Assembly (NCBI RefSeq): GCF_001613245.1
Contig: NZ_BDBZ01000007.1
Span: 310,001 to 374,000, forward strand
Direction of reading: 5' to 3'
Source of the DNA: Nocardia speluncae NBRC 108251
GTDB lineage: Bacteria; Actinomycetota; Actinomycetes; Mycobacteriales; Mycobacteriaceae
Length of the DNA: 64,000 nucleotides
The stretch's first letter is position 1; each line of letters opens with the position of its first letter. Made by a program: the position numbers and the translations under genes. Below the pieces are notes generated by a model. The model made no database searches, was not told the origin of the DNA, and saw nothing but the letters and a program-made list of their open reading frames with translations. Shown piece after piece: positions 17,400-25,902 of this stretch.

Positions 17400-18647
17400 T
17401 CAGCCGAAAACCACGGGTATCTCGGTCGGCCCACGCTCGTACATTCCGATGAAACGGGTAGGTTCGGCGTCCGGGTCGGCCCGCAGATTCGGCAGCCGGT
17501 CGAGCAGGGCGCCGATTCCGGTCGTCATCTCGGCCTTCGCGACATGCATGCCCAGGCAGGCGTGGGCTCCGCCGCCGAAGGCGAAAGAGGGCCGCACCCG
17601 CCGAGTGATGTCGTATTCGTCGGGGTTGTCCCACCGTGCGGGGTCTCGGTTCGCCGCTCCGATGCACAGATGCAGGACCGACCCCGCGGGTAGCGATACA
17701 CCCTGCAATTCGGTGTCGCGGGTGACGTACCGGGAGAACATCGGATCGGTCGGTGTCCAGCGCAGTGCTTCGTCGATGGCGGGCCGCAGCAGTGACCGGT
17801 CCGCCGCGACCGCCGCGAGTACGTCCGGCCGCTGTAGCAGCGCCGTCAGCGTGATCCCCATCTGTTTCCAGGTGGTGCCGGATCCGGCGGCCAGCAGCAG
17901 AACCACGAAGGAGTGGATCTCGGCGTCGGTGAGCCGCTGTGTGGTGCCGTCCTCGCCTGTCAGTTCGGCCTCGACGAGCACGCTGATGAGGTCGTCGCGC
18001 GGTGCTTTCCGGCGCTGCGCGACGATCGGCCGGATCAGCTCCACCACCGCGTCCGGCCGGCCGAGCGCCGCCCGGAACTCCAGCGCCTGTTCGACCGGTA
18101 CGCCGAAGCTGCCGGTAATCGTCAGTACCGGGATGGCCGCGCAGAAATCGACATTCAGTTCGGCCCGGCCGTCGCGGGCGAAGCCGTCGATGAGCTGCTG
18201 CGCGGTCTGCTCGATCCAGTTACGTATCCACCATTGGGCCTTCGCGGGAACGAAAGAGGGCTGGACCAGTGCCCGGTAGCGCCGGTGCTGCGCCCCGTTC
18301 ATCGAGATCATGCTGTTGAGGGCATCGAGTTTGCCCTTGTTCGGATCGACCGGTTCCGGTGCGGAGGCGAACAGGTCGGGGTTGCGGTAGGCGGTATCGC
18401 AGGCGGCGAAACCGAACGCCGAGAAATGCGGGCGGTCGGGCTGCGGCAGACCACTGAACAGCGCCGGGCCCGGGTATCCGGTCAGCTCGTGCACAGTGCC
18501 CGGATGCACCTCGGATTCGGCGCGCAGCCGATGCCAAACGGGATAAGGATCCTCTCGATATCCGCCACCCGTCTGCGCCAGGTAGGCGCCGCGTAGATCG
18601 AACAATTCGCGAACTCGGTCGCGATCCAGGGTCGGTGCAGGTTTCAT
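17400..18647 (-). CDS. Cytochrome P450
   Basis: A 415-residue soluble bacterial P450. The haem-binding motif FGGGAHACLG carries the proximal C364, the I-helix oxygen-activating motif reads LLAAGSGTTW, and the EALR of the ExxR pair follows. No membrane anchor is present. It would hydroxylate a hydrophobic substrate with electrons from a ferredoxin, and a small ferredoxin gene lies two genes upstream in the same operon. The ATG at 18647 is chosen from the family N-terminus and GAGGTGAA. The frame is open to 18878 but overlaps the SDR gene. The redox partner reductase is not in the window. Confidence 0.92.
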   Translation of the reverse strand: MKPAPTLDRDRVRELFDLRGAYLAQTGGGYREDPYPVWHRLRAESEVHPGTVHELTGYPGPALFSGLPQPDRPHFSAFGFAACDTAYRNPDLFASAPEPVDPNKGKLDALNSMISMNGAQHRRYRALVQPSFVPAKAQWWIRNWIEQTAQQLIDGFARDGRAELNVDFCAAIPVLTITGSFGVPVEQALEFRAALGRPDAVVELIRPIVAQRRKAPRDDLISVLVEAELTGEDGTTQRLTDAEIHSFVVLLLAAGSGTTWKQMGITLTALLQRPDVLAAVAADRSLLRPAIDEALRWTPTDPMFSRYVTRDTELQGVSLPAGSVLHLCIGAANRDPARWDNPDEYDITRRVRPSFAFGGGAHACLGMHVAKAEMTTGIGALLDRLPNLRADPDAEPTRFIGMYERGPTEIPVVFG

Positions 18648-18652
18648 TCGGT

Positions 18653-19441
18653 TCACCTCGCCACGTATCCGCCGTCGATCGGAAACAGGACTCCGGTGAT
18701 ATTCGCGGCGCGATCGGATACCAGGAATACAGCTGCCTCCGCACAATCCTCCGCCGTGATCGGGCGCCCGAGAGGATGGTTCGCGGCGGTACGTTCGGCC
18801 ATTCTCGCGGTCATGTCCGCGCTGTCGTCGAGCCCACCTGCCGCCATGAAACCGGTAAAAGGCATCCCGGCCGGGCACAGGGCATTGGCACGGATCCCGA
18901 AGGGGGCACCCTCGATCGCCACCGCCTTGGTGAGCTGGTGCACCGCACCTTTGGTCGCGGCGTAAACCGCACCGCCCCAGGCGACCAGGCCCGCGACCGA
19001 TCCGGTATTGAGGATGACGCCGCCACCGCCCTGGCGTTTGAACTGGAGAACGGCATAGGTGCAGCCGAGGAATACTCCGCCGATATTCACCGACACCAGG
19101 CGTTGAAAATCCTGGAAGGTGTGGTCCTCGAGCGCGGCTCCCAGGCGCGGTGTCGGGATGCCGACATTGTTGAAGACGATATCGACGTGACCGAACCGGT
19201 CGGCAGCGGTGGCGATCATCGCGGCGACATCCTGCTCACGCGTGATATCGGTGTCGGCCGCGACCGCCACCCCGCCCGCGGCCTCGATCCGGTGCACTGT
19301 TTCCTGTGCCCGGTCGAACTGGATATCGGCGCAGACGACCGAGGCACCTTCCTCGGCGAATCGCTGGGCCGAGGTGGCGCCGACGCCGGATCCGGCGCCG
19401 GTCACCACCGCGGTTTTTCCTTCGAGCAGCACGTGGCTCAC
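18653..19441 (-). CDS. Short-chain dehydrogenase/reductase
   Basis: A 262-residue classical SDR. TGAGSGVG lies near residues 14-21, NNVG near 90, and YAATKGA holds the catalytic Tyr/Lys pair. The C-terminal GVLFPIDGGYVAR is standard. It would oxidise the alcohol made by the P450, or reduce a ketone, with NAD(P). It begins with GTG, which overlaps the ferredoxin stop (GTGA), and the P450 start lies 5 bp after its own stop. Three genes in this order (ferredoxin, SDR, P450) point to one hydroxylation/oxidation step. Confidence 0.88.
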   Translation of the reverse strand: MSHVLLEGKTAVVTGAGSGVGATSAQRFAEEGASVVCADIQFDRAQETVHRIEAAGGVAVAADTDITREQDVAAMIATAADRFGHVDIVFNNVGIPTPRLGAALEDHTFQDFQRLVSVNIGGVFLGCTYAVLQFKRQGGGGVILNTGSVAGLVAWGGAVYAATKGAVHQLTKAVAIEGAPFGIRANALCPAGMPFTGFMAAGGLDDSADMTARMAERTAANHPLGRPITAEDCAEAAVFLVSDRAANITGVLFPIDGGYVAR

Positions 19442-19662
19442 CCTTCTCGATCGTCAGTGGCGATATCGGTGATCGCCAAGCTCAGTGCCCCGGTCGGGCA
19501 GCTGTCCACGGCCGTACGGACCTGCTCCACTGGATCTGCCGGCGGATCGCACAGAACCGCCAGCCCCTCGTCGTCCTGGGTGAAACTGCCCGGCGCGTAG
19601 GCGGCGCAGACCCCGCAGCCGAGGCAGCGTGTCCGGTCGACCTGGACACTCCAGCCCGGCAT
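19438..19662 (-). CDS. Small ferredoxin, P450 redox partner
   Basis: A 74-residue ferredoxin. Cysteines C13, C16 and C19 (RCLGCGVC) and C55 (SCPTGAL) give CxxCxxC...CP. Most actinobacterial P450 ferredoxins lack the second cysteine and hold a 3Fe-4S cluster. This one has all four ligands, so a 4Fe-4S cluster is possible. It carries electrons to the P450 encoded two genes downstream. It starts 1 bp before the amidohydrolase stop and overlaps the SDR start. C38 is an extra, probably non-ligand cysteine. Confidence 0.9.
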   Translation of the reverse strand: MPGWSVQVDRTRCLGCGVCAAYAPGSFTQDDEGLAVLCDPPADPVEQVRTAVDSCPTGALSLAITDIATDDREG

Positions 19663-19663
19663 C

Positions 19664-20872
19664 TCAACCCGCTGCCCGGACCGGCGGCCGGGCCGGCGTG
19701 AACCGGTAGAGGCGCTCGGCGTTGCCGCGCAGGATCTTGTACTGCGTCGGCTCCGGCAGATGAGCGATCTGCTTTTTCACGACCTCGAGGCAGTTCGGCC
19801 AGGTGGAATCGGAATGCGGATAGTCGGTTTCGCACATGATGTTGTCCTCGCCGATTTCGGCGATGCTCGCGATACCGTGCGTATCCTCGATGAAACAGCC
19901 GAAGATATGGTCGCGGAAGGTCTGGCGGATATCGAGGGTGTCGAGGTCGACGCCGTGGCTACCGGCGTGGTCGCCCCAGTTCATGCCTCGTTTCACCCAG
20001 TGCCGCTGTTTGTCCAGGACCTGCTCGGCGCGCTCCAGGAAGTACGGCATCCACCCGATCTCGCCTTCGGACAAGGCGATCTTGAGATTGGGGAAGCGCT
20101 GGAACATCCCGCTGAACAACCAGGACAGCATCGCGCCGGAGGTCCGGGTCGCACCCCAGGACAGGTTGGCCAGGAACGGGGCGTCCTTCGAGATCTGCGG
20201 AACTGTCGAGGACGAACCGACATGCATGGAGAGGACCAGGTCCAAGTCGTTGGCCGCGGCCATCACCGGGTCCCAATAGCCGCTGGGATCGTGGATCGTG
20301 GGCAGGCCCAGCGGTGCGGGGTTCTCCGAGAACGCGAAGGTGGTGGCGCCTTTCGCGGCGCACCGTTCCAGCTCCTTCACAGCGAGCTGCGGATCCCACA
20401 GCGGGATGAGGACGAGCGGGATATAGCGGCCCGGAGCCGCGCCGCACCAGTCCTCGATCACCCAGTCGTTGTAGGCCTTCAGGCAGACCAGCCCGAATTC
20501 GCGGTCGCCGGCCTCCATGAACAGCTGGCCGCAAAAGCGGGTGATCGTCGGGAAGCAGAGGGAAGCGAGGATTCCCGCCCGGTTCATATCTTCGATGCGC
20601 GCGGCCGGGTCGTAGCAGCCGGGCCGCATCTCGCTGTACGACAGCGGTTTCGGACTGAACTCCTCCTTCTCCTTACCCGCGACCGCGCTCAGTCCGGAAC
20701 TCGGGAACCGTTTACCGTCGTAAACCCAGCAGTCCACGCCGTTGTCGTCGAACTCCATATGCGGAGCACGGTCCCGGTCGGCGCGCGGTACGCGGTCCAC
20801 CCACAAGTTCGGCGGTTCGAGGATGTGGTCGTCGACCGAGATCAACCAGTCGAGTGCGAGATCGGTGGACAT
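19664..20872 (-). CDS. Amidohydrolase-family metal-dependent hydrolase/decarboxylase
   Basis: About 402 residues of the amidohydrolase-2 type (ACMSD/LigW-like TIM barrel). The N-terminal ISVDDHILEPP provides the first metal ligands, LSMHVGSSS a central histidine, and CETDYPHSDSTWP the C-terminal aspartate. Members hydrolyse or decarboxylate aromatic and cyclic acids. Two ATGs are adjacent at 20875 and 20872. The second is preferred because GGAG lies only 2 bases from the first. In the operon it follows the aldehyde dehydrogenase gene. Non-oxidative decarboxylation or ring opening of the P450 product is possible, but the substrate is unknown. Confidence 0.85.
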   Translation of the reverse strand: MSTDLALDWLISVDDHILEPPNLWVDRVPRADRDRAPHMEFDDNGVDCWVYDGKRFPSSGLSAVAGKEKEEFSPKPLSYSEMRPGCYDPAARIEDMNRAGILASLCFPTITRFCGQLFMEAGDREFGLVCLKAYNDWVIEDWCGAAPGRYIPLVLIPLWDPQLAVKELERCAAKGATTFAFSENPAPLGLPTIHDPSGYWDPVMAAANDLDLVLSMHVGSSSTVPQISKDAPFLANLSWGATRTSGAMLSWLFSGMFQRFPNLKIALSEGEIGWMPYFLERAEQVLDKQRHWVKRGMNWGDHAGSHGVDLDTLDIRQTFRDHIFGCFIEDTHGIASIAEIGEDNIMCETDYPHSDSTWPNCLEVVKKQIAHLPEPTQYKILRGNAERLYRFTPARPPVRAAG

Positions 20873-20899
20873 CATTACTCCTTCGGGTCGGGCGGGCGT

Positions 20900-22369
20900 T
20901 CAGCGGAGTTCGCCGATGACGAGGTGTTTGACTTCCTGGAAGGCCCGGATACCGTCCGGGCCGCGTTCGCGGCCGAGGCCGCTCTGCTTGTAACCGCCGC
21001 TGGGGGCGTAGGCGCTGAACAGTGCGGTGTTGACATTGACCGCGCCGGTGCGCAAGCGGCGCGCGACGTGCGTGGCGGCTGCGGGATCGCCCCCGTACAC
21101 CTGACCGGACAAGCCGTACGGGGAGTCGTTGGCGATCCGCACGGCATCGTCGATATCCCGGTAGCCCAGCACCGACAGGATCGGGCCGAAGATCTCCTCC
21201 TGCGCGGCAGGGTTACCGTTGTCGGGAACGTCCAGCACGGTCGGCTCGAAGTAGTATCCGCGCGGGAAGCCGGTGGGCCGCCCGCCGCCCCGCACCACGG
21301 TCGCGCCCTTGTCGACGGCGCGGTCGACGATTCGCTCGCACCGCTGCCGTTGCGCGGAACTGATCAACGGGCCGATGGTGGTCGACGGATCGGCCGGGCC
21401 GCCGACGACGAGACCGGCATAGGCCCGCGAGACCAGCTCGAGCACCTCGTCCTTGCGTTCCCGCGGTACGAGCATGCGGGTCGCGGCGACGCAGGCCTGC
21501 CCGGCAGTACCCGCGATCACGGCAGCGGCCCCGGTCGCGACCTTGCCGAGGGCATCATCGAGGTAGATCTGGGCCGATTTGCCGCCGAGTTCGAGCGCGA
21601 CCCGCTTGAGTGTGGGTGCCGCCTGCGCCATGATGCTGCGCCCGACCGCGGTCGATCCGGTGAACGACACCATATCCACAGCGGGATGAGTGGTGAGTAA
21701 TTCTGCACCGGCGGAACCGGATTCGACCACCACGCTGAGCACCCCGCGGGGCAGCCCGGCCGCCTCGGCGGCAGCACCGAAGATCAGCGACGAGATCGGG
21801 GTGAGCGGACTCGGTCGCAGGATCACGGAATTGCCCGCCATGAGCGCGGGAACGAGCTTCTGCAGCGCCATGATGAACGCCGCGTTGTACGGAGTGATCG
21901 CCGCGACGACACCTACCGGTTCGTGTCTGCGGAGGCTGAGCCCCACCCGTCCGCGGATCAGTTCGCCGACGGGGACCGGGTTGGATTCCTCATGCGCTAT
22001 GGACAGGTAGAGGTCGATCATGCCGCGCGCCATGGCCAGCCCCGAATGGAATTGGGAGCGTTCGGCGAACATTCGAGGCTGCCCGGCCTCGGCGACCATG
22101 GTGGCCACCAACGGCTCCCGCATCGTCTCGAGGTACGACAGCAGTGCACCCAGCACCCCGGCCCGTTCCCTGGCGGGCATATCGGCCCAGATGCCGCTGT
22201 CGAAGGCGCGCCGGGCCTCGCGTATTGCGCGGTCGATCTCGGGCAGGGGAGTGGCCGGGATCTCGGCGACACGGGACTCGTCGGCAGGGTTCTCGACGGT
22301 GAAGGCTTCGCCACCGGTCACCCGGTCGCCGGCGATGTACGAGTGGTGTTCCGTGAGAATGTTTTCCAT
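20900..22369 (-). CDS. Aldehyde dehydrogenase (NAD(P)-dependent)
   Basis: A 489-residue aldehyde dehydrogenase. N162 in ITPYNAAF, E260 in ALELGGKS and the nucleophile C293 in GTAGQACVAA are all present, with the FTGSTAVG cofactor loop. It would oxidise an aldehyde to acid. One natural source is the retro-aldol product of the Ltp-type protein encoded just upstream (42 bp gap). It differs clearly from the other aldehyde dehydrogenase in the window at 4755-6179. Confidence 0.9.
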   Translation of the reverse strand: MENILTEHHSYIAGDRVTGGEAFTVENPADESRVAEIPATPLPEIDRAIREARRAFDSGIWADMPARERAGVLGALLSYLETMREPLVATMVAEAGQPRMFAERSQFHSGLAMARGMIDLYLSIAHEESNPVPVGELIRGRVGLSLRRHEPVGVVAAITPYNAAFIMALQKLVPALMAGNSVILRPSPLTPISSLIFGAAAEAAGLPRGVLSVVVESGSAGAELLTTHPAVDMVSFTGSTAVGRSIMAQAAPTLKRVALELGGKSAQIYLDDALGKVATGAAAVIAGTAGQACVAATRMLVPRERKDEVLELVSRAYAGLVVGGPADPSTTIGPLISSAQRQRCERIVDRAVDKGATVVRGGGRPTGFPRGYYFEPTVLDVPDNGNPAAQEEIFGPILSVLGYRDIDDAVRIANDSPYGLSGQVYGGDPAAATHVARRLRTGAVNVNTALFSAYAPSGGYKQSGLGRERGPDGIRAFQEVKHLVIGELR

Positions 22370-22411
22370 GAGGTTCCAGTTCCTGTTGCCGCGGCGTCGG
22401 TCTCGGGCGAT

Positions 22412-23614
22412 TCAGCCGGGTTCGGTGGTGTAGGCGACGACGCCGCCGTAGTGGGGCGAAGAGTGACAGGCCAAGGCGGTGGTCACGTCGGCACGGGTGC
22501 GGGCGCCGGCGCGACCGGCCAATTGCAGATAGCACTCGAGCATCTGCGGTATGCCGTGCATCCGCCCGTTACCCAGCGCTCCGCCACCCGACAGCGCCGG
22601 TAGGCGACCGGGTATATCACTGTCGATACCGCCGTCGCGGACGAAATTGTGCGCCTCGCCGCGCGGGCAGAACCCCAGTGCTTCGAGCCAGAAATATACG
22701 AAGGGCGAGAACCCGTCGTAGAGCTGCGGCAGATCTACCTGGGCAGGGTCTGAGCCCGTCGCGTCCCGGAGGCGCCGGGCCACGGCCTCTCCGCCTGCCA
22801 TGATGTCGTCGAGCGGCCAGTGCAGCGCCAAGCGGTGCCGAGGAGGTGGGCTCTGCGCGTAACCGGACACGTATACGGGGCGGTGGGGAAGGTCGCGGGC
22901 CCGTTCGGCGGAAGTGAGGACGAAAGCGGCGGCCCCGTCCACCGGCAGATCGCAATCGAAGCGGCGGACCGGGTCGCTGACCATCGGTGCTGCCAGATAT
23001 TCGTCGGTGGTCAGCTGTTTCCCGTACCAATGCGACCACGGGATCCGCGCACCGTTCTTCCGCGCCTCGACCACGACCGCGGCCAGCGTGCCCGGATCGG
23101 CCCGGTACCGGTTCAGGTACTCCCGATACGGAAAGGCGATCATCGGCAGCGGGCCCCCGAAACCCTGCGGTGCGGTCCACTGCTGTGCGCCCTCGGCCGC
23201 TGTCATCGGATTGTCGTGATAGCCACCGGCCGGGTTGTGCAGGGCACGATGCACGACGACATAGTCGGCGGCACCGGCGATGATCGCGTTCACCGCCAGC
23301 GCTATCGCACCGGGAATCTGGCCGATACCGCTGAACCCGGCGGTATACCGGGGCGTACCGCCCAGACGCGCCGCCAGCCAATCCGCCGAGACCGTACTCA
23401 CCCCGTCGGTGACGCGGTGACCGCCGGCGGTCGGGAACAGCGCCGAGGTGACGAACCCGTCGATCTGCTCGGGCCGCAACCCGGCGTCCGCGATTGCCGC
23501 CCGCGCCACCTCGACGGTCAGGGCGCCCAGCGGACGCTCGCTGTGCCGGCGAATGCTGCTGTGGGCGTATCCGGCGACAGCGACTCGGCCGCGGCCGTGG
23601 AACCGGCCGGTCAC
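22412..23614 (-). CDS. Thiolase-fold lipid-transfer (Ltp-type) protein, probable retro-aldolase
   Basis: A 400-residue thiolase-superfamily protein of the SCP-x/Ltp branch. The region where thiolases carry the nucleophilic cysteine reads TAGFSGIGQIPGAIAL with no cysteine. LYDGFSPFVYFWLEALGFC and ACHSSPHYGG lie in the C-terminal half. Ltp2 proteins of steroid degradation have this form, act as aldolases on beta-hydroxyacyl-CoA, and need a DUF35 partner. A DUF35 gene overlaps its start by ATGA, matching that arrangement. It would release an aldehyde or ketone plus a shorter CoA ester. That it is an aldolase and not a thiolase is inferred. Confidence 0.8.
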   Translation of the reverse strand: MTGRFHGRGRVAVAGYAHSSIRRHSERPLGALTVEVARAAIADAGLRPEQIDGFVTSALFPTAGGHRVTDGVSTVSADWLAARLGGTPRYTAGFSGIGQIPGAIALAVNAIIAGAADYVVVHRALHNPAGGYHDNPMTAAEGAQQWTAPQGFGGPLPMIAFPYREYLNRYRADPGTLAAVVVEARKNGARIPWSHWYGKQLTTDEYLAAPMVSDPVRRFDCDLPVDGAAAFVLTSAERARDLPHRPVYVSGYAQSPPPRHRLALHWPLDDIMAGGEAVARRLRDATGSDPAQVDLPQLYDGFSPFVYFWLEALGFCPRGEAHNFVRDGGIDSDIPGRLPALSGGGALGNGRMHGIPQMLECYLQLAGRAGARTRADVTTALACHSSPHYGGVVAYTTEPG

Positions 23615-24045
23615 GACGATCCACCCAGGGCCAGAGTGAAGGCCGGGACCGCTGTTCCCGGGACGATGTCCTCGAACGCCACCTGAACCGGAACCCCGTC
23701 GCGCAGCGCGGTATCGGGGCCGTCAAGGAGACGGCCGATCATTCGCAGTCCGGTCTGTTCGGCCAGCTCGACATCGACCAGCAGGTAGGGCACTTCCTCG
23801 GTGAAACCGGCCAACGAGGCCCGGTGGACCACCGTCCAGGACCGTACGACTCCCCGGCCGCTGACAGGTTCGAAGCGGAATGCGGGATCTGATGTGCCGC
23901 AATGGGAACAGATCGAATCGGGCGGTATCTCGAAGCGGTCGCACCGGGCGCAGCGCGCGATCGCGAGCTCGTGCCGTGCCGTCGCGGCCCAGTACGGAGC
24001 CGAGCGGGCGTCGGGGACCGGGAGCGGCCGGGGCGGTGTGGTCAC
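23611..24045 (-). CDS. DUF35 OB-fold protein with zinc ribbon, partner of the Ltp protein
   Basis: A 144-residue protein with an N-terminal rubredoxin-like zinc ribbon (CARC and CSHC about 15 residues apart near residues 32-50) followed by an OB-fold ending in PAFTLALG. DUF35 proteins bind acyl-CoA and activate Ltp/thiolase-fold partners. The start is the GTG at 24045, overlapping the CoA-transferase stop. Its own stop overlaps the Ltp start, so the three proteins are translated together. Confidence 0.88.
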   Translation of the reverse strand: MTTPPRPLPVPDARSAPYWAATARHELAIARCARCDRFEIPPDSICSHCGTSDPAFRFEPVSGRGVVRSWTVVHRASLAGFTEEVPYLLVDVELAEQTGLRMIGRLLDGPDTALRDGVPVQVAFEDIVPGTAVPAFTLALGGSS

Positions 24046-25253
24046 GGGACCACCCCGGCGTCCTGGAGTTCGGCGATATCGTTCCACGAGTACCCGAGTT
24101 CCAGCAGCAGGTCCTCGGTGTGCTCACCGTGTTCCGGTGCCCGCCGCATCGCCGGTGGCCGTTCGTCGAATTGCACCGGCCCGGTCGGGAGCCGGTACGC
24201 CGGACCGGCTTCGGTCTCGACGACCCCGAGATAGTCGTTGGCCAGCACCTGGGGGTCCTCGAGGAGCTCACCGACCGATTGCACCGGCGCCCACGGCGCG
24301 TCCAGCCGGGACAGCAACTGCTTCCACTCGTCGAAGGTGTGGCGCGCGAATTCCGTATCGAGTTCGGCCACGCATTCCGCGCGGTGTGCCGCCCGCGACG
24401 CCATATCGGCGAAGCGCGGATCATCCCGGAGATCGGCCCGCTGCACGAGATCGCAGAACGGCGCCCAATACCGGTCGGCCTGGAGGAAGACGAGCTGGAT
24501 ATGGCGGCCGTCCTTGGTGCGAAAGGCGCCGACCAGGGGATTGGCCGAAGCTCCGCGTCCGGTCACCGCAACAGGGGTGTTGCCCGCCAGTGCCGCGAGT
24601 AGATCGGACGACAGCATCCACATCGCCGTCGCGAGCAGCGAGACATCGACCACCGACCCCTGGCCGGTGCGGTCTCGCCGCAACAGTGCGGCAGCCATCG
24701 CAAACCCCAGTGCCATCGCACCGTTGCGGTCACCCATCGCGCCGCGCTGACTGATCGGATACTCGCGGTCGCGTGGTGTTAGAACATATGCGGGACCGCC
24801 CTGGGCCCAGAACGCCGAAGAGTCGTAGCCGGGCTTATCGGCTTCGGGGCCGCGCACGCCATAGCCGTGCCCGCGGGCATAGACCAGACGCGGGAACCGT
24901 TGCGTGAGTTGTTCGGCATCGAGTCCCAGGCGGCGCAGTGCGGCCGGCCGGAAATTCGTGAGGAAGACATCGGCCGTCGCGAGCAGTTCGCCGAGCAGTT
25001 CCCGGCCCCGGTCGGTCCGCAGATCCAGCGAGACCGAGCGTTTTCCTCGATTGGCCAGGGCCACGGACAGATTCACCCCGCCGCTATCGGAGCCGATTCC
25101 TTGCGTGGCGAGGTTGCGGTAGGGGTCACCGTCGGGGCGTTCGACCCGGATGACATCCGCTCCCCAGTCCGCGAGCAGTGCACCGGCCACCGGGACGAAG
25201 ACCCACTGCGCGAGCTCCACCACGCGGATCCCGCTGAATGCGTCGTTGTCCAT
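24042..25253 (-). CDS. Class III CoA-transferase (CaiB/BaiF family)
   Basis: A 403-residue formyl-CoA-transferase-type enzyme, which moves CoA between acids through an aspartyl anhydride. The family start DAFSGIRVVELAQWVFVPVA, the FLTNFRPAALRRLGLD stretch and the probable catalytic aspartate in KPGYDSSAFWAQGG are present. It activates the pathway acid, so it could be the entry step of the 12-gene operon, of which it is the first gene. The ATG at 25253 lies behind GGAGG. A TCTACT-n4-TGTAGA dyad sits 27 bp upstream. Confidence 0.9.
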   Translation of the reverse strand: MDNDAFSGIRVVELAQWVFVPVAGALLADWGADVIRVERPDGDPYRNLATQGIGSDSGGVNLSVALANRGKRSVSLDLRTDRGRELLGELLATADVFLTNFRPAALRRLGLDAEQLTQRFPRLVYARGHGYGVRGPEADKPGYDSSAFWAQGGPAYVLTPRDREYPISQRGAMGDRNGAMALGFAMAAALLRRDRTGQGSVVDVSLLATAMWMLSSDLLAALAGNTPVAVTGRGASANPLVGAFRTKDGRHIQLVFLQADRYWAPFCDLVQRADLRDDPRFADMASRAAHRAECVAELDTEFARHTFDEWKQLLSRLDAPWAPVQSVGELLEDPQVLANDYLGVVETEAGPAYRLPTGPVQFDERPPAMRRAPEHGEHTEDLLLELGYSWNDIAELQDAGVVP

Positions 25254-25279
25254 CGCTGCCTCCGCATGTAGAACCACAA

Positions 25280-25295
25280 TCTACTCGAGTGTAGA
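25280..25295. promoter_or_regulatory. Candidate operator of the 12-gene operon
   Basis: TCTACT-CGAG-TGTAGA, a 16-bp dyad in the short AT-rich gap between the CoA-transferase gene (leftward) and the SnoaL-like gene (rightward). It matches the core of the palindrome at 12205-12220 upstream of the acyl-CoA ligase in arm sequence and spacing. A further TAGA repeat follows at about 25297. A TetR dimer site is likely. Confidence 0.55.
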
Positions 25296-25381
25296 ACTAG
25301 ACTCTCATTTGCGGAGTGGAATGCTGCTCAATTGAAGAAATGATGTTCTCGTTCGATCGAAACCGGCATACTTTCGGTGTA

Positions 25382-25852
25382 ATGCCCACTCGTGAGAGTT
25401 TCCTGCGTGGCCCAGAGGATCGGATCGCCCGAATGAGCGACGAAACCCAGATCGCCGCACTGCTCTACAGGTACGCCCGCGCTGTCGATACCAAGGACTG
25501 GGAGCTGTACCGCTCGGTGTTCACTGCCGACGCCTATATCGACTATTCGTCGGCCGGTGCCGCTGCCGGTAGCCGTGACGAGGTCGTCGACTGGTTCGCC
25601 GCGAATCTCGGTGCGTTGCCGTGGAGCATGCACTACATCACCAACATCGAGGTGCTCGCCCGCGGCCCTCGGACCGCAACCGTTCGCGCCATGTTCTACA
25701 ACCCGATGCAACTCCCGGGAGTGGCCGGAGTAAGTGCCTGTGGCGGTTATTACCATCACGAACTGGTGCGAACCACCGACGGTTGGCGCAGCCGGGCGCT
25801 GCGCGAGGAGAACGTCTGGTTCACCGGCCGCCCTACCGATTCGCCCGGCTGA
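25382..25852 (+). CDS. SnoaL/NTF2-like protein
   Basis: About 156 residues of the SnoaL-like (NTF2) cone fold: ALLYRYARAVDTKDWELYRS, then the strands SMHYITNIEV and a closing YYHHELVRTTDGWR and REENVWFTG. The family holds ketosteroid-isomerase-like isomerases, dehydratases and hydrolases. The start is uncertain. An ATG at 25382 has no Shine-Dalgarno but a TACT-type -10 element close upstream, and an ATG at 25433 fits the domain start. The gene is divergent from the 12-gene operon and shares its operator region, so it is probably part of the same response. Confidence 0.75.
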   Translation: MPTRESFLRGPEDRIARMSDETQIAALLYRYARAVDTKDWELYRSVFTADAYIDYSSAGAAAGSRDEVVDWFAANLGALPWSMHYITNIEVLARGPRTATVRAMFYNPMQLPGVAGVSACGGYYHHELVRTTDGWRSRALREENVWFTGRPTDSPG

Positions 25853-25902
25853 CGACGTTCATGTTGTCAGTGGCCTGTTGTGCCACACGCGCCGGCGATA
25901 TA

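Noticed and set aside
19760-21700. 646-codon rightward open frame
   Set aside because: It lies antisense to the amidohydrolase and aldehyde dehydrogenase genes, which have full motifs and ribosome-binding sites. It shows no recognisable domain.
25280-25305. KstR (not KstR2) operator TAGAAC-n2-GTTCTA
   Set aside because: TGTAGAACTAGA contains one half-site only; the second GTTCTA half is missing. The TCTACT/TGTAGA dyad explains the symmetry better.
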